Below are positions 35,238 to 44,608 of a stretch of 58,490 nt of DNA, in pieces (the stretch's first letter is position 1; each line of letters opens with the position of its first letter). The DNA lies in the NCBI RefSeq assembly GCF_001678675.1, contig NZ_LZRN01000028.1:1-58490 (forward strand). The letters run 5' to 3'. This stretch comes from Gelidibacter algens. GTDB lineage: Bacteria; Bacteroidota; Bacteroidia; Flavobacteriales; Flavobacteriaceae. The translations under genes and the position numbers were made by a program. The notes below the pieces were generated by a model. That model did no database searches. It saw nothing but the letters and a program-made list of their open reading frames with translations, and had not been told where the DNA came from.

Positions 35238-36517
35238 TGGACACTTCAAAACCGAAACAGTCCATTATTGTCATACTCTTGTTAATTCTTGCGGGAGAGG
35301 CCATTTTTGTGCTTCCGTTTGTATTGGCACGTATTTTTAGACCTACATTTCTAGAGGTTTTTGATATCAATAATTTTGAATTGGGCAGTTGCTTCTCGGT
35401 CTATGGCGTCGTGGCTTTTATATCGTATTTTTTTGGTGGCTCTTTAGCAGATAAGTATGCTCCCAGAACTTTGATGGCAGTCGCACTTTTTATGACCGCA
35501 ATCGGTGGCTTTTATATGGCCACCTTTCCCTCCTATTTTGCTTTGAAAATACTTTTTGGGTATTATGGATTTACCACGATATTCTTATTTTGGGCGCCCA
35601 TGATTAAAGCAACCAGAGTTTGGGGTGGCCAAAACAAACAAGGACTCGCCTTCGGGTTTTTAGATGGTGGAAGAGGGCTTGTTGCCGCCAGTTTTGGATC
35701 TCTTGGGGTTTTAGTATTTTCTTATATGATGACTGTTGATGTTTCACAATCATCGCTTTTGGAGCGTCAAGAAGCTTTTAAATATGTCGTATGGACGTGT
35801 TCAGCAATCATTATCTTGATTGGCATTCTGGTGTATTACTTTCTAAAACCGCTATCAACTAATGCGGATACATTTCAAAGTCCGAGAAAAATATATTCTC
35901 TTGAAAATTTTAGATCGGTTTCAAAATATCCAAGCGTTTGGCTGATGATGCTCATCATTTTGTGCGCTTATGTGGGTTATAAAACCACGGACATTTTTAG
36001 TCTGTACGCCAAAGACGTGTTGGGTTATGATGACCTCAAATCGGCTGAGATTGGTACCTACCTCCTCTACATCCGCCCGATCACCGGAATTGCCATTGGG
36101 CTTTTAGCTGATAAAACGCGTGCGTCCCTTTGGATTATCATTGGTTTTGCGATCATGCTATTGAGCAGTCTGATCTTTGCTTCAGGCGTTATTTCAGCAC
36201 ATACTATTGGATTATTTGCCATTTCGATTATTTTTATGGCTATAGGCGTCTATGCCACGCGGGTACTTTATTTTGCGATTTTGGAAGAGGCCAAATTACC
36301 TTTAGCGATAACCGGAACTGCCGTTGGGTTTATCTCCGTGGTAGGTTACACCCCTGATATTTTTGCAGGACCAATGATCGGTGTGCTTTTGGACAATTCT
36401 CCAGGAGAGCTAGGGCATCAGCATGTATTTATAGTAATGGCCATTTTTTCTTTAATTGGATTTTTCGCCACATTAGCCTTCTCAATCGTCACTAATAGAA
36501 AACTTAAAAAATTATAA
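35237..36517 (+). CDS. MFS transporter
   Basis: A 426-residue major facilitator with about 12 membrane helices. The loop after helix 2 (GGSLADKYAPRTLM) is the family's GxxxDRxGRR-like signature, and a matching LLADKTRASLWI lies in the second half. Its start codon overlaps the stop of the carboxylase gene by one base, so the two are translationally coupled. The substrate is unknown, perhaps a carboxylic acid linked to acyl-CoA breakdown (inference). Confidence 0.9.
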   Translation: MDTSKPKQSIIVILLLILAGEAIFVLPFVLARIFRPTFLEVFDINNFELGSCFSVYGVVAFISYFFGGSLADKYAPRTLMAVALFMTAIGGFYMATFPSYFALKILFGYYGFTTIFLFWAPMIKATRVWGGQNKQGLAFGFLDGGRGLVAASFGSLGVLVFSYMMTVDVSQSSLLERQEAFKYVVWTCSAIIILIGILVYYFLKPLSTNADTFQSPRKIYSLENFRSVSKYPSVWLMMLIILCAYVGYKTTDIFSLYAKDVLGYDDLKSAEIGTYLLYIRPITGIAIGLLADKTRASLWIIIGFAIMLLSSLIFASGVISAHTIGLFAISIIFMAIGVYATRVLYFAILEEAKLPLAITGTAVGFISVVGYTPDIFAGPMIGVLLDNSPGELGHQHVFIVMAIFSLIGFFATLAFSIVTNRKLKKL

Positions 36518-36519
36518 AA

Positions 36520-36550
36520 AGACAGAGCGACATATACGTCGCTCTATCTT
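36520..36550. terminator. bidirectional terminator after the MFS gene
   Basis: AGAGCGAC and GTCGCTCT arms around ATATAC, with A-rich and T-rich flanks, between convergent genes. Confidence 0.8.
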
Positions 36551-36567
36551 TTATTCACTAATGTTTT

Positions 36568-38649
36568 TTACAAACTCTGATAAGCTTCAACCAGTCTGAT
36601 AAACTCTGATCTATAGCCATCAGTATCTAAGCCTTTTCCTTCTTTTGCCAACTGCGCAACATTTTTAAGAGTGGCTTCATTATCAAATTTTGAATCTCTG
36701 AGCTGCATGCCCATCAATGCCACCGAAGCGGCAAATTTAAGGTCGTTTGATGGTTCAGAAACGTCATCTTTTTGCACATGTACCATTTCAATACTTTTAT
36801 GGCCGTCTGGTTTTTTATATCTGAATTTAACCGTAAATAACTCGTCAGAAAGATTGGAAGCAACTGTTGATTTGGTATATTTCAAATCATCTACAGTCTT
36901 TAAATAATCACTTTCTATCCCCACAGGAATCACTTCATAAAGCGCGGTCACCGTATGTCCGCTTCCCAATTCTCCTGCATCTTTGGTGTCATCAATAAAA
37001 TCTTCATCGGCCAACAATCGGTTTTCATAACCTATCAATCGATACGCTTGCACTTTATTGGGATTGAATTCAATCTGGATTTTCACATCCTTAGCAATCG
37101 TATATAATGTACCGCCAAATTCTTTCCCAAACGTTTTTTGTGCTTCTTGCATCGTATCAATATAAGCGTGGTTGCCGTTGCCTTTATCAGCAAGTGTTTC
37201 TAATTTTGAATCTTTATAATTTCCGAAACCGAACCCTAAAACCGATAAAAACACACCACTTTTGCGTTTTTCCTCAATAAGTTTCTCCATATCTTTATCA
37301 GTGGAGGCACCAACATTAAAATCGCCGTCAGTGGCCAATATTACCCGATTGTTGCCTTCTTTAATAAAATTCTCCTGGGCTATTTTATACGCCAATTCAA
37401 TGCCGGCACCTCCTGCTGTTGAGCCGCCTGCACTCAAGTTATCCAAAGCTTTCATGATCTCTTCTTTGCGTGCTCCAGAAGTTGGCGGCAACACCATACC
37501 TGCAGCTCCAGCGTACACCACAATTGCAATCTTGTCTTTTTCCCTGAGCTGATTGACCAACAACTTAAATGCAGATTGTAGCAACGGTAGTTTATTTGCA
37601 TCATTCATTGAACCGGACACGTCTATCAAAAACGTCAGGTTGGATGCTGGTAATTCATCATTCTTATAGGTTTTGCCCTGAAGACCGATTTTCACAATCT
37701 TAGTAGTTGCATTCCACGGTGTTTTGGCAACTTCGGAATGGATTGAAAATGGATGCTCATCTGCGGGCTGTGGGTAGTTATAATTAAAATAATTGATCAT
37801 TTCTTCAATCTTAACGGCATCCGCAGGAATCTTTTGGCCGTTATTGATCATCCTTCTAATATTGCTGTAGGAGGCTTTGTCAACATCAATCGAAAAGGTT
37901 GATAACGGTGCAAGAGCCACACGCTCGAATTGATTCTCAACAATTTCATCATACGTTTCATTATTGACTTCTTCAATTTGAAGTGCTTTATAATTCCCCT
38001 TTTTTGTTTCAATAACAATGACGCCATTGGCACCTCTGGCGCCATAAATGGCCGTTGCATCTTGGTCTTTTAAAATAGTGGTAGCTTTTATGCCTTTTTT
38101 ATCAATGGCCGCAATATTTTCATCTGAAGTAATAAGTATACCATCCACCACATATAAGGGTTTTCTATTGCCATTAATAGAGCCCACACCTCTCAACCGA
38201 ATGGCTGAAGTAGTGCCACCATTCCGGTTAGCGTTCGAATTAATCCCAGCTACTTTACCAGACAAGGCATACGAAACTTGCCTGTTTTTATTTTTGCGTG
38301 TATTTCCCGACCGTCTTGAAGTACCATACCCCACAACCACCACTTCATCCAAAGTAGCGCTGTCCTCTTCAAGAACAACATTTATACTGGTTTCCTTTCT
38401 AACTTTATATTCTAGCAATTTATAAGCCACATAACTGAACTGCAGGACATCTCCTTCAACCACCATTATGGCATAGTTACCGTTAAAATCGGTTTGAGTT
38501 CCTGTGGTGGTGCCTTTGATAATGACAGTAACTCCTGGCAATGGCGCGCCATCAGAAGCGGAGGTCACAATTCCTGTAACTGTTTTTTGCTGTGCTTGTA
38601 ACTGTACCGAAAGGAACAGTATAAAAACGAGGTGTAGTAATGATTTCAT
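36568..38649 (-). CDS. SusC-plug/von Willebrand A fusion protein
   Basis: A 693-residue envelope protein with a signal peptide (residues 1-20). Domains in order: a carboxypeptidase-D-like repeat (about 24-95, TVTGIVTSASDGAPLPGVTV), a TonB plug of SusC type without a barrel (about 105-215, RLRGVGSINGN and PLYVVDGILI), a von Willebrand-associated N-domain (about 230-290), a VWA domain with an intact MIDAS (FLIDVSGSMND, about 338-348, plus a later ATDGDFNVG), and a YfbK-type C-terminal domain. Known YfbK-like proteins lack the SusC-derived front. It may bind ligands or peptides at the cell surface; function is unknown. It stands alone. Confidence 0.9.
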   Translation of the reverse strand: MKSLLHLVFILFLSVQLQAQQKTVTGIVTSASDGAPLPGVTVIIKGTTTGTQTDFNGNYAIMVVEGDVLQFSYVAYKLLEYKVRKETSINVVLEEDSATLDEVVVVGYGTSRRSGNTRKNKNRQVSYALSGKVAGINSNANRNGGTTSAIRLRGVGSINGNRKPLYVVDGILITSDENIAAIDKKGIKATTILKDQDATAIYGARGANGVIVIETKKGNYKALQIEEVNNETYDEIVENQFERVALAPLSTFSIDVDKASYSNIRRMINNGQKIPADAVKIEEMINYFNYNYPQPADEHPFSIHSEVAKTPWNATTKIVKIGLQGKTYKNDELPASNLTFLIDVSGSMNDANKLPLLQSAFKLLVNQLREKDKIAIVVYAGAAGMVLPPTSGARKEEIMKALDNLSAGGSTAGGAGIELAYKIAQENFIKEGNNRVILATDGDFNVGASTDKDMEKLIEEKRKSGVFLSVLGFGFGNYKDSKLETLADKGNGNHAYIDTMQEAQKTFGKEFGGTLYTIAKDVKIQIEFNPNKVQAYRLIGYENRLLADEDFIDDTKDAGELGSGHTVTALYEVIPVGIESDYLKTVDDLKYTKSTVASNLSDELFTVKFRYKKPDGHKSIEMVHVQKDDVSEPSNDLKFAASVALMGMQLRDSKFDNEATLKNVAQLAKEGKGLDTDGYRSEFIRLVEAYQSL

Positions 38650-38730
38650 AATATGTGATTTTAGTTTACAGTAAAACTATAAACCAAACCCTTCATATAA
38701 AATCAAGAATGAGTAAAGTGGCCGTTTGAA

Positions 38731-39801
38731 TTAGAGAACGTCGTTTTTTAAAAATTTCAGGGTTTCCTTGCGTTGGATTTTTCCCGTGGACGTTTCTTTA
38801 AACTTAGAAACGGTGTAGATTTCTTTAGGAACTTCAAACTTTTCTAAAGAATCAAACACCGAAGGATCCAAAGTATTTGTATCGCTTTCAAGGATCAGGA
38901 TCAGTTTTTCACCCAAGGTAACATCTTGTTCAGGCGCCATAAAGAAACGCTCTTTGATGTGATTGGAAAGTTTGGCTTCAATTTGCTCCGGAAACAATTT
39001 GACACCTCCTGAATTGATGATATGATCAACACGACCCATCAATTCAAACTCTGACGCTGAATGCAATTTCACCACATCATTGGTCACCAATGGTTCTGGA
39101 GCCACTTTTGGAGCGTCGATAACCAAGCATCCTCTATCATCTTGAGAAATACTGACATTTGGAAACACTTCAAAATGCGCCATTTTATGTTCACCGTTCA
39201 TCGCTTTTACGGCTACGTGACTTACTGTTTCGGTCATTCCATAAGTGGCATAAATTTTTGTTTCTAAGCCTTGGATAGCGTCTTCCAGTGGTTTTGAAAT
39301 GGTAGCACCCCCAATAATTAAAGTCTTGATATTGTAGATATAGCCCACAGTGTTTTCTAATTGCAGGGGAATCATGGCGCAAAAATCGTAGGTTTTGCCA
39401 TAGTCAAAAACAGGCTGCGAGGTAGGATCCACAAAATCGAGTTCCAAACCTAATATCATGGCCCTTACCAACATCATTTTACCTGCAATATAGTGGGTTG
39501 GTAAACACAGTAGAGCTGCCTGTCCTGGTTCCATGCTAAAATAATTACCTGTTGCAATGGCCGAATTGACCATGGCCTGCTTGCTCACCTTCATCAATTT
39601 TGGTTTCCCCGTAGAACCCGACGTTTTGACATTGATATAGTCTTTAGAATCTAACCAATCCAACAAGAAATCGCCCATTACTCTTTCATAGTCCGCGCCT
39701 TCTTTCACCAAACTGTAGGCTACCTCTTTAAGCTCTTCGGCGCCATAAGTGTTGTCGTTTAACTTAAATTTCAAATGGATTTTATCAAATGTTGGTGTCA
39801 T
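38731..39801 (-). CDS. menE: O-succinylbenzoate-CoA ligase
   Basis: Activates o-succinylbenzoate with ATP and CoA in menaquinone synthesis. Adenylate-forming motifs are VKTSGSTGKPKLMK (P-loop, about 57-70), YATYGMTETVSHVA (about 188-201), GRVDHIINSGG (about 255-265) and the C-terminal lysine in STGKIQRKE. At 356 residues it lacks about 100 residues at the N-terminus compared with E. coli MenE, as usual in Bacteroidota. The other men genes nearby decide the substrate. It lies 100 bases after the CPBP gene. Confidence 0.92.
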   Translation of the reverse strand: MTPTFDKIHLKFKLNDNTYGAEELKEVAYSLVKEGADYERVMGDFLLDWLDSKDYINVKTSGSTGKPKLMKVSKQAMVNSAIATGNYFSMEPGQAALLCLPTHYIAGKMMLVRAMILGLELDFVDPTSQPVFDYGKTYDFCAMIPLQLENTVGYIYNIKTLIIGGATISKPLEDAIQGLETKIYATYGMTETVSHVAVKAMNGEHKMAHFEVFPNVSISQDDRGCLVIDAPKVAPEPLVTNDVVKLHSASEFELMGRVDHIINSGGVKLFPEQIEAKLSNHIKERFFMAPEQDVTLGEKLILILESDTNTLDPSVFDSLEKFEVPKEIYTVSKFKETSTGKIQRKETLKFLKNDVL

Positions 39802-39901
39802 TTTTACAGGGTTTGAGATGATATGATTTTAAATTTTTTTATGTTAGCCAAGATAACGGTTTCCTACGAAATTTGAGTGCTCATGTGAATAAAAGAGGTA
39901 C

Positions 39902-40888
39902 TTATTCAGTTCCAATGGTATCCACCTCATCCAATACTTTATAATCTTCTTTTGGAGGCTCAATAACCTTCCCGAACAACTTCCCTTTCCAATCGGTCCA
40001 TTTATACATTTTTGACAGAATGAGTAGAATAATTGGAAACATCACAAAAACAGGCATAAAAATATCCATAAACTCTGCTACTTGCGGATCTGATAAATCT
40101 TTAAATATGGAATGGGTTTGAAACGCTGTCCAATCTGCAGTTACCAATAAAGCCGTAAATAAGTTGTTGGCAGCGTGGAAGCCCAAAGAAAGCTCCAAGC
40201 CTTCATCCATTAACGTCATGATTCCTAAAAACAATCCTGTGCCAATATAATAGACCATGATAATAGGACCTAATTTATCTACTTCAGGGTTTGCGATGTG
40301 CAGCATTCCGAAGACAACGGACGTCACCACCAAAGGAATCCATTTGTATCTTGTAATGACCCCAAGCCCTTGCATCAAATAGCCTCTAAATAGATACTCT
40401 TCAAAACTGGTCTGTAAGGGCACCAAAATAATGGCGATGACACTCAAAATCAAGAAGGGCTGTAATTTGAAATTGAAAACATAATCTTCTGGCGACATAT
40501 AATAATCCAACAACACCAAACTTGAAGATAGAATACCCCAAAAGAAAAAGATGACCCAAACCCGTTTCCAATCAATTTTTGGTCTTGAGGTAGTAAGGGA
40601 TGTGATGGACTGTTTATGCAAAAACTTCACCGCTCCAAACAAAAACAGCAAGCCGCCGGCAAAAGGCAGCAGAATGAACACCAAATTAACGTTGGATTCA
40701 AAAAGTTGCATGATGTAATTGGGATCATTCATTTTAGATTGATCAATAGTTCCTCCCTGCATTGTTTTGAACAGAATACCAAGGGCATGAGGAATTGAAA
40801 AAACAAAGACCCCGATGATGGCAATAATCAATCCTACCACATAACGCCACCAATCATGTAATCCTTTAAACGCCTGAGCTATAAACAT
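39902..40888 (-). CDS. CPBP family intramembrane metalloprotease
   Basis: A CAAX-protease-like membrane enzyme (Abi/CPBP family) of 328 residues with about eight helices. The catalytic motifs are all present: EEYLFRGYLM (about 164-173, EExxxR), FGMLHIAN (about 193-200), and GFHAANNLF (about 237-245). It lies 6 bases after menC and before menE, within the menaquinone group. Such insertions are common and a role in quinone synthesis is unlikely; bacterial substrates are mostly unknown. Confidence 0.92.
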   Translation of the reverse strand: MFIAQAFKGLHDWWRYVVGLIIAIIGVFVFSIPHALGILFKTMQGGTIDQSKMNDPNYIMQLFESNVNLVFILLPFAGGLLFLFGAVKFLHKQSITSLTTSRPKIDWKRVWVIFFFWGILSSSLVLLDYYMSPEDYVFNFKLQPFLILSVIAIILVPLQTSFEEYLFRGYLMQGLGVITRYKWIPLVVTSVVFGMLHIANPEVDKLGPIIMVYYIGTGLFLGIMTLMDEGLELSLGFHAANNLFTALLVTADWTAFQTHSIFKDLSDPQVAEFMDIFMPVFVMFPIILLILSKMYKWTDWKGKLFGKVIEPPKEDYKVLDEVDTIGTE

Positions 40889-40894
40889 AGTTAC

Positions 40895-41929
40895 TTATAA
40901 ATTAAAATTCCAATCTGTTTTTTTATCGTACTGCAAGGTACCGTTTTCAACCTGTAACGGGCTCTCAAAATTATTGGTAAATAAACTCCCTGTTCCAAGC
41001 CCTTGAGGCCTATCATTTTGTAAAGTGTAAGTCCATTGGGCAATGGCGCTCAAGCCTACATTACTTTCTAAAGCACTGGTAATCCAGTAGCCTATTTTGC
41101 TATTATTGGCAGCTTCAATCCAGGTGTTACTGCCTTCAAATCCACCCACCAATGTAGGTTTTAAAATAATGTATTGCGGTTGAATGGTGTGTAGCAAATT
41201 GATTTTACTTGTGATATCAAAAATGCCAATTAATTCTTCATCCAAGGCAATATCCAGCGGTGTTGTTTGGCATAGTTTTGCCATGTCTTCCACTTGGCCT
41301 TGTTTGATAGGCTGTTCAATTGAATGCAACTCAAAGTCAGACAAACGCTTTAATTTCTCCAAAGCATCATCAGGCGAAAATGCGCCATTGGCATCTACAC
41401 GCAGTTCAATATCTTTTGCCGAAAAATTGGTTCTTATCGATTTTAAGAGATTTATTTCGGTTTGAAAGTCGATAGCACCAATTTTTAGTTTGATGCAAGT
41501 AAAACCAGCGTCAATTTTAGAGGTGATCTGCGCTTTCATAAACGCTTCCGTACCCATCCATATCAATCCGTTTATAGGAATACTATCTTCACCTTCCGTA
41601 AATTTAGAGGGAAACAATTCAAAAGGCGTCTGATGTTCTAAATCGGCAAAGGCCATTTCCAATCCAAATTGAATGCTCGGGAATTCTGTCAACTTCGAAA
41701 GCAAAACCTCCTTGCCTAAAAAAATATTCTGACAGGTCCATTTTAAAACGGCCTCAAAATCCGGCCTGGAATCAATGGACAAACCCCTAAACATCCCACA
41801 TTCGCCAATGCCCTTTTTCCCTTCGAAAGTTATACTGATAAACCAAGTGTCCTTAGTTTTCAATACGCCTCTTGAGGTGCCACTGGGTTTTTTAAAATTG
41901 AGGGTATATTTTTGGTAGGTTGCTGTCAT
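40895..41929 (-). CDS. menC: o-succinylbenzoate synthase
   Basis: Enolase-superfamily enzyme that dehydrates SHCHC to o-succinylbenzoate. Catalytic residues: KLKIG (about 147-151, the KxK pair), RVDANG (Asp, about 177-182), SIEQP (Glu), ALDEEL (about 225-230), and the second Lys in ILKPTLVGG. It has 344 residues. A -7 element (TATTTTTG, 41945-41938) lies directly upstream, so menC probably heads the transcript menC-CPBP-menE. Confidence 0.95.
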   Translation of the reverse strand: MTATYQKYTLNFKKPSGTSRGVLKTKDTWFISITFEGKKGIGECGMFRGLSIDSRPDFEAVLKWTCQNIFLGKEVLLSKLTEFPSIQFGLEMAFADLEHQTPFELFPSKFTEGEDSIPINGLIWMGTEAFMKAQITSKIDAGFTCIKLKIGAIDFQTEINLLKSIRTNFSAKDIELRVDANGAFSPDDALEKLKRLSDFELHSIEQPIKQGQVEDMAKLCQTTPLDIALDEELIGIFDITSKINLLHTIQPQYIILKPTLVGGFEGSNTWIEAANNSKIGYWITSALESNVGLSAIAQWTYTLQNDRPQGLGTGSLFTNNFESPLQVENGTLQYDKKTDWNFNL

Positions 41930-41937
41930 ATTTTCAC

Positions 41938-41945
41938 CAAAAATA
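41938..41945 (-). promoter_or_regulatory. -7 element TATTTTTG of menC
   Basis: Exact TAnnTTTG on the minus strand, 8 bases before the start codon at 41929, giving an extremely short leader or none. No TTG at the -33 position. Confidence 0.35.
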
Positions 41946-42127
41946 GTTAATTATGCTTAGATTATAAATGACGATTTTCATAATGTTTTAATAAGAATTC
42001 TGCCTACGTTTCACTTGGAAGAAACTTCACCGCAAAGAATCGTTTAACTATTTTGGTTGTTGATTGCACTTGAACATTATAAATAAAGTGATATTGATTA
42101 TATTCGTAATCAAATGCCACTATCGTG

Positions 42128-43084
42128 ATGCCCGAGTTTCCAAATATCATTCTTTATGCGATCCCCTTTTTTATCATTTCGATGGGACTGGAACTGTATG
42201 TCAGCATTAAAGAAAACAAAAAATCTTACGAAACAAAAGACGCCGTAACCTCCATTGCCATGGGTTTGGGCAATGTTTTTTTGGGGTTTATCAATAAGGC
42301 TTTGATATTGTTCGCGTTTATGTTGATTTATGAAAATTTCAGACTCTTTACAATCCCATTTGCGTGGTGGAGTTTTATACTTTTGTCGTTTGCTGATGAT
42401 TTTTCCTATTATTGGTTCCATCGGATTTCTCATGAAAACCGATTATTTTGGGCGTCTCATGTGGTGCACCACTCTTCAAAACATTATAATTTAAGCACTG
42501 CTTTGCGCCAAACCTGGTCTGGAGGTTTTTACTCTTTTATATTTTGGCTGTGGTTACCGTTGATTGGGTTTCATCCCGGCATGATTTTATTGCAGATGTC
42601 TGTGAGTTTGCTCTACCAATTCTGGATTCATACCGAAGCGATTGATAAAATGCCCAAATGGTTCGAGGCTGTAATGAACACCCCTTCACACCATCGGGTA
42701 CACCATGGCAGCAATCCGTTGTATTTAGATAGAAACCACGCCGGAATTTTCATTATTTGGGACAAGCTCTTTGGAACTTTTCAACCTGAAGTTAAGAATG
42801 AAAAAGTAGTGTATGGTTTGGTGAGTAATATTAAAACTTACAATCCGCTAAAAGTGGCATTTCATGAATGGATGGCGATGGGGAAGGATGTCTTCTCTGG
42901 AAAAAAATCGTTGCGTGATCGTGCAAAATACATCGTCAAACCTCCCGGATGGAAACATGATGGGACGGGGAAAGTGAGTAATGATTTGCGAAAGGAATGG
43001 CGGGAATCAGTGGGCAGCATTCAGCCCGCCCGTGCCGAAAAGGCACGTTCGGGCGGGTCGGCAGAGTTATCGAATAAAATTTGA
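42128..43084 (+). CDS. sterol desaturase / fatty acid hydroxylase family protein
   Basis: A di-iron membrane oxygenase of about 318 residues with some six helices. The histidine boxes are HRISH (about 98-102), HVVHH (about 111-115) and HHRVHH (about 191-196). Most bacterial members act on lipids or carotenoids, but the substrate is not known here. The last 20 residues (SIQPARAEKARSGGSAEL) come from a GC-rich hairpin repeat (43025-43057) and look like a recent extension of the frame. A GTG one codon upstream is the other possible start. Confidence 0.9.
   Translation: MPEFPNIILYAIPFFIISMGLELYVSIKENKKSYETKDAVTSIAMGLGNVFLGFINKALILFAFMLIYENFRLFTIPFAWWSFILLSFADDFSYYWFHRISHENRLFWASHVVHHSSKHYNLSTALRQTWSGGFYSFIFWLWLPLIGFHPGMILLQMSVSLLYQFWIHTEAIDKMPKWFEAVMNTPSHHRVHHGSNPLYLDRNHAGIFIIWDKLFGTFQPEVKNEKVVYGLVSNIKTYNPLKVAFHEWMAMGKDVFSGKKSLRDRAKYIVKPPGWKHDGTGKVSNDLRKEWRESVGSIQPARAEKARSGGSAELSNKI
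43025..43057. repeat. REP-like GC-rich hairpin within the gene's 3' end
   Basis: CCCGCC-CGTGCC, loop GAAAA, GGCACG-(ttc)-GGCGGG. It is a 12-bp stem with a small bulge, far richer in G and C than its surroundings. It adds codons to the desaturase C-terminus. Confidence 0.7.
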
Positions 43085-43122
43085 TAATAAAAGATAATTT
43101 TTCAATTGATATACAAACCTAA

Positions 43123-43213
43123 GACTGAAGACTGAAGACTGAAGACTGAGGACTGAGGACTGAAGACTGAAGACTAAGGACTGAGGACTGAGGACTGAGG
43201 ACTGAGGACTGAA
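43123..43213 (+). repeat. heptamer array GACTGAA/GACTGAG, 13 units
   Basis: Thirteen units in perfect register (91 bases): GACTGAA or GACTGAG, with one GACTAAG. It is the same family as the CAGTC arrays beside the four-helix genes at 22-23 kb, here with no such gene. Confidence 0.95.
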
Positions 43214-43241
43214 GTTAATTTTTGCTTCCATGTCAATTTTT

Positions 43242-43295
43242 TTCAATTTCAACTTCAACTTCAATTTCAATTTCAATTTCAACTTCAACTTCATC
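43242..43295 (+). repeat. hexamer array TTCAAT/TTCAAC, 9 units
   Basis: Nine 6-base units directly before the SDR start codon at 43296. It translates as alternating Phe-Asn and leaves the upstream frame open whatever the copy number. Confidence 0.9.
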
Positions 43296-44087
43296 ATGAA
43301 TTTCAACAACAAAGTAATTTGGATTACAGGCGCCTCAAGCGGCATTGGGAAAGCATTAGCATTGGCGCTTTCACAGCACAATTGCCAATTGATTCTTTCC
43401 TCGCGGCGCAAAGAAGCGCTGGAAGCTGTGAAATTGCAATGTAAAAATCCAGAACAGGTGGCAGTGCTCCCCTTCGATTTAGCCGATTATGAAAATCTAA
43501 AACCAATAGCTCTCGAAGCCATTCAAATTTTTGGAACCGTGGATATCCTTATCAATAATGGCGGCATCAGTCAGCGGTCTTTGGTGATTGATACAGACAT
43601 TAGCGTGGACAAGAAATTAATAAACGTTGATTATTTAGGTCCTGTTGCGCTTTCAAAGGCATTGCTACCCCATTTTGTGAAGCGCCAAAGCGGACATTTT
43701 GTAACGGTCACGAGCTTGATGGGGAAATTCAGCAGTCCTTACCGCTCAGGATATTGCGGGGCCAAGCATGCGTTGCATGGTTTTTTTGATGCTTTACGAT
43801 TGGAACATGATAAAGACAATATCAAAGTCACTATGGTCTGCCCTGGGTTTGTCAATACTGACGTGGCTAAAAATGCATTGATTGGAGATGGCAGCCCACA
43901 ACAATCGCAAGACAATGCCACTGAAAACGGATTGGACGTAGATGCATTTGCTAAACGTATGCTTAACGCTATTCAAAAAGAAAAATTTGAAGCTTACATT
44001 GGCAAAAAGGAAGTTTTAGGAATTTATTTGAAACGCTTTTTCCCGAGGCTTTTGCATTGGTATGTGCTGCGGAGTGATGTGAGGTAA
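43296..44087 (+). CDS. short-chain dehydrogenase/reductase (SDR)
   Basis: NAD(P)-dependent oxidoreductase, 263 residues. TGASSGIGKA (about 10-19) binds the cofactor, NNGGIS follows (about 86-91), and the catalytic set is Ser in TVTSLMG (about 139), Tyr and Lys in YCGAK (about 152-156). The open frame extends upstream through the hexamer array and would add a Phe-Asn repeat tail. I take the ATG at 43296 because MNFNNKVIWITGASSG is the normal start. The substrate is unknown. Confidence 0.92.
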   Translation: MNFNNKVIWITGASSGIGKALALALSQHNCQLILSSRRKEALEAVKLQCKNPEQVAVLPFDLADYENLKPIALEAIQIFGTVDILINNGGISQRSLVIDTDISVDKKLINVDYLGPVALSKALLPHFVKRQSGHFVTVTSLMGKFSSPYRSGYCGAKHALHGFFDALRLEHDKDNIKVTMVCPGFVNTDVAKNALIGDGSPQQSQDNATENGLDVDAFAKRMLNAIQKEKFEAYIGKKEVLGIYLKRFFPRLLHWYVLRSDVR

Positions 44088-44110
44088 ATGCTGTAATTTA
44101 TCATGATTGT

Positions 44111-44608
44111 TTAAAACTCACAAGTCGTGTTTTTGGTTTTTTTTAACTGAAATTTTTCCTGTAGCGCTTCTGTATTTAGAAAAGCTTTAAAATCATTCTT
44201 CATACTTCTGTTTCTTAGAAGTATTTCTAAATTATAGTTTTCTCCATTTTTACAGGCAATCAATAAATAGTTTTTATTTCCGTAGATAGAATGTGTCCAC
44301 CAACTTCCGTAACCCGTATATTTTAAGATGATATTGTCCAACTCAATGAACAATAAAGTGTCTTGGCTTTCGTCTAATCTCAAATTAATTGAGGTATCAG
44401 CTATCTCAAAAAAACCGATAGGTTTTGGTTTTATAAAGGACTGGCCGAATAGAAAAAACAAACCCAAAAAATAAATTACGAACGATATGCTTTTTAAATA
44501 TACATTCTGATTTTCTTTCTCAATCAAAAAAATATAGAGATTCGCAATTATAAAAAGAACAACAACAATTATAGCCAGTAGTTTTACTTTGTTCTTTTGT
44601 TTTGACAA
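44111..44608 (-). CDS. small membrane protein, unknown function
   Basis: A 165-residue protein with two membrane helices (about 9-28 and 38-57), then a soluble domain (about 60-155) of likely mixed strands. Only a TTG start is available, so the exact start is uncertain. No recognised family. It converges on the SDR gene. Confidence 0.6.
   Translation of the reverse strand: MSKQKNKVKLLAIIVVVLFIIANLYIFLIEKENQNVYLKSISFVIYFLGLFFLFGQSFIKPKPIGFFEIADTSINLRLDESQDTLLFIELDNIILKYTGYGSWWTHSIYGNKNYLLIACKNGENYNLEILLRNRSMKNDFKAFLNTEALQEKFQLKKTKNTTCEF

Noticed and set aside
42110-42433. Minus-strand frame opposite the sterol desaturase-like gene
   Set aside because: Shadow of the real gene; no promoter or motif.
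43067-43411. Long minus-strand frame reading as Leu-Lys repeats and Ser-Gln-Ser repeats
   Set aside because: It is only the translation of the hexamer and heptamer arrays and overlaps the SDR gene.
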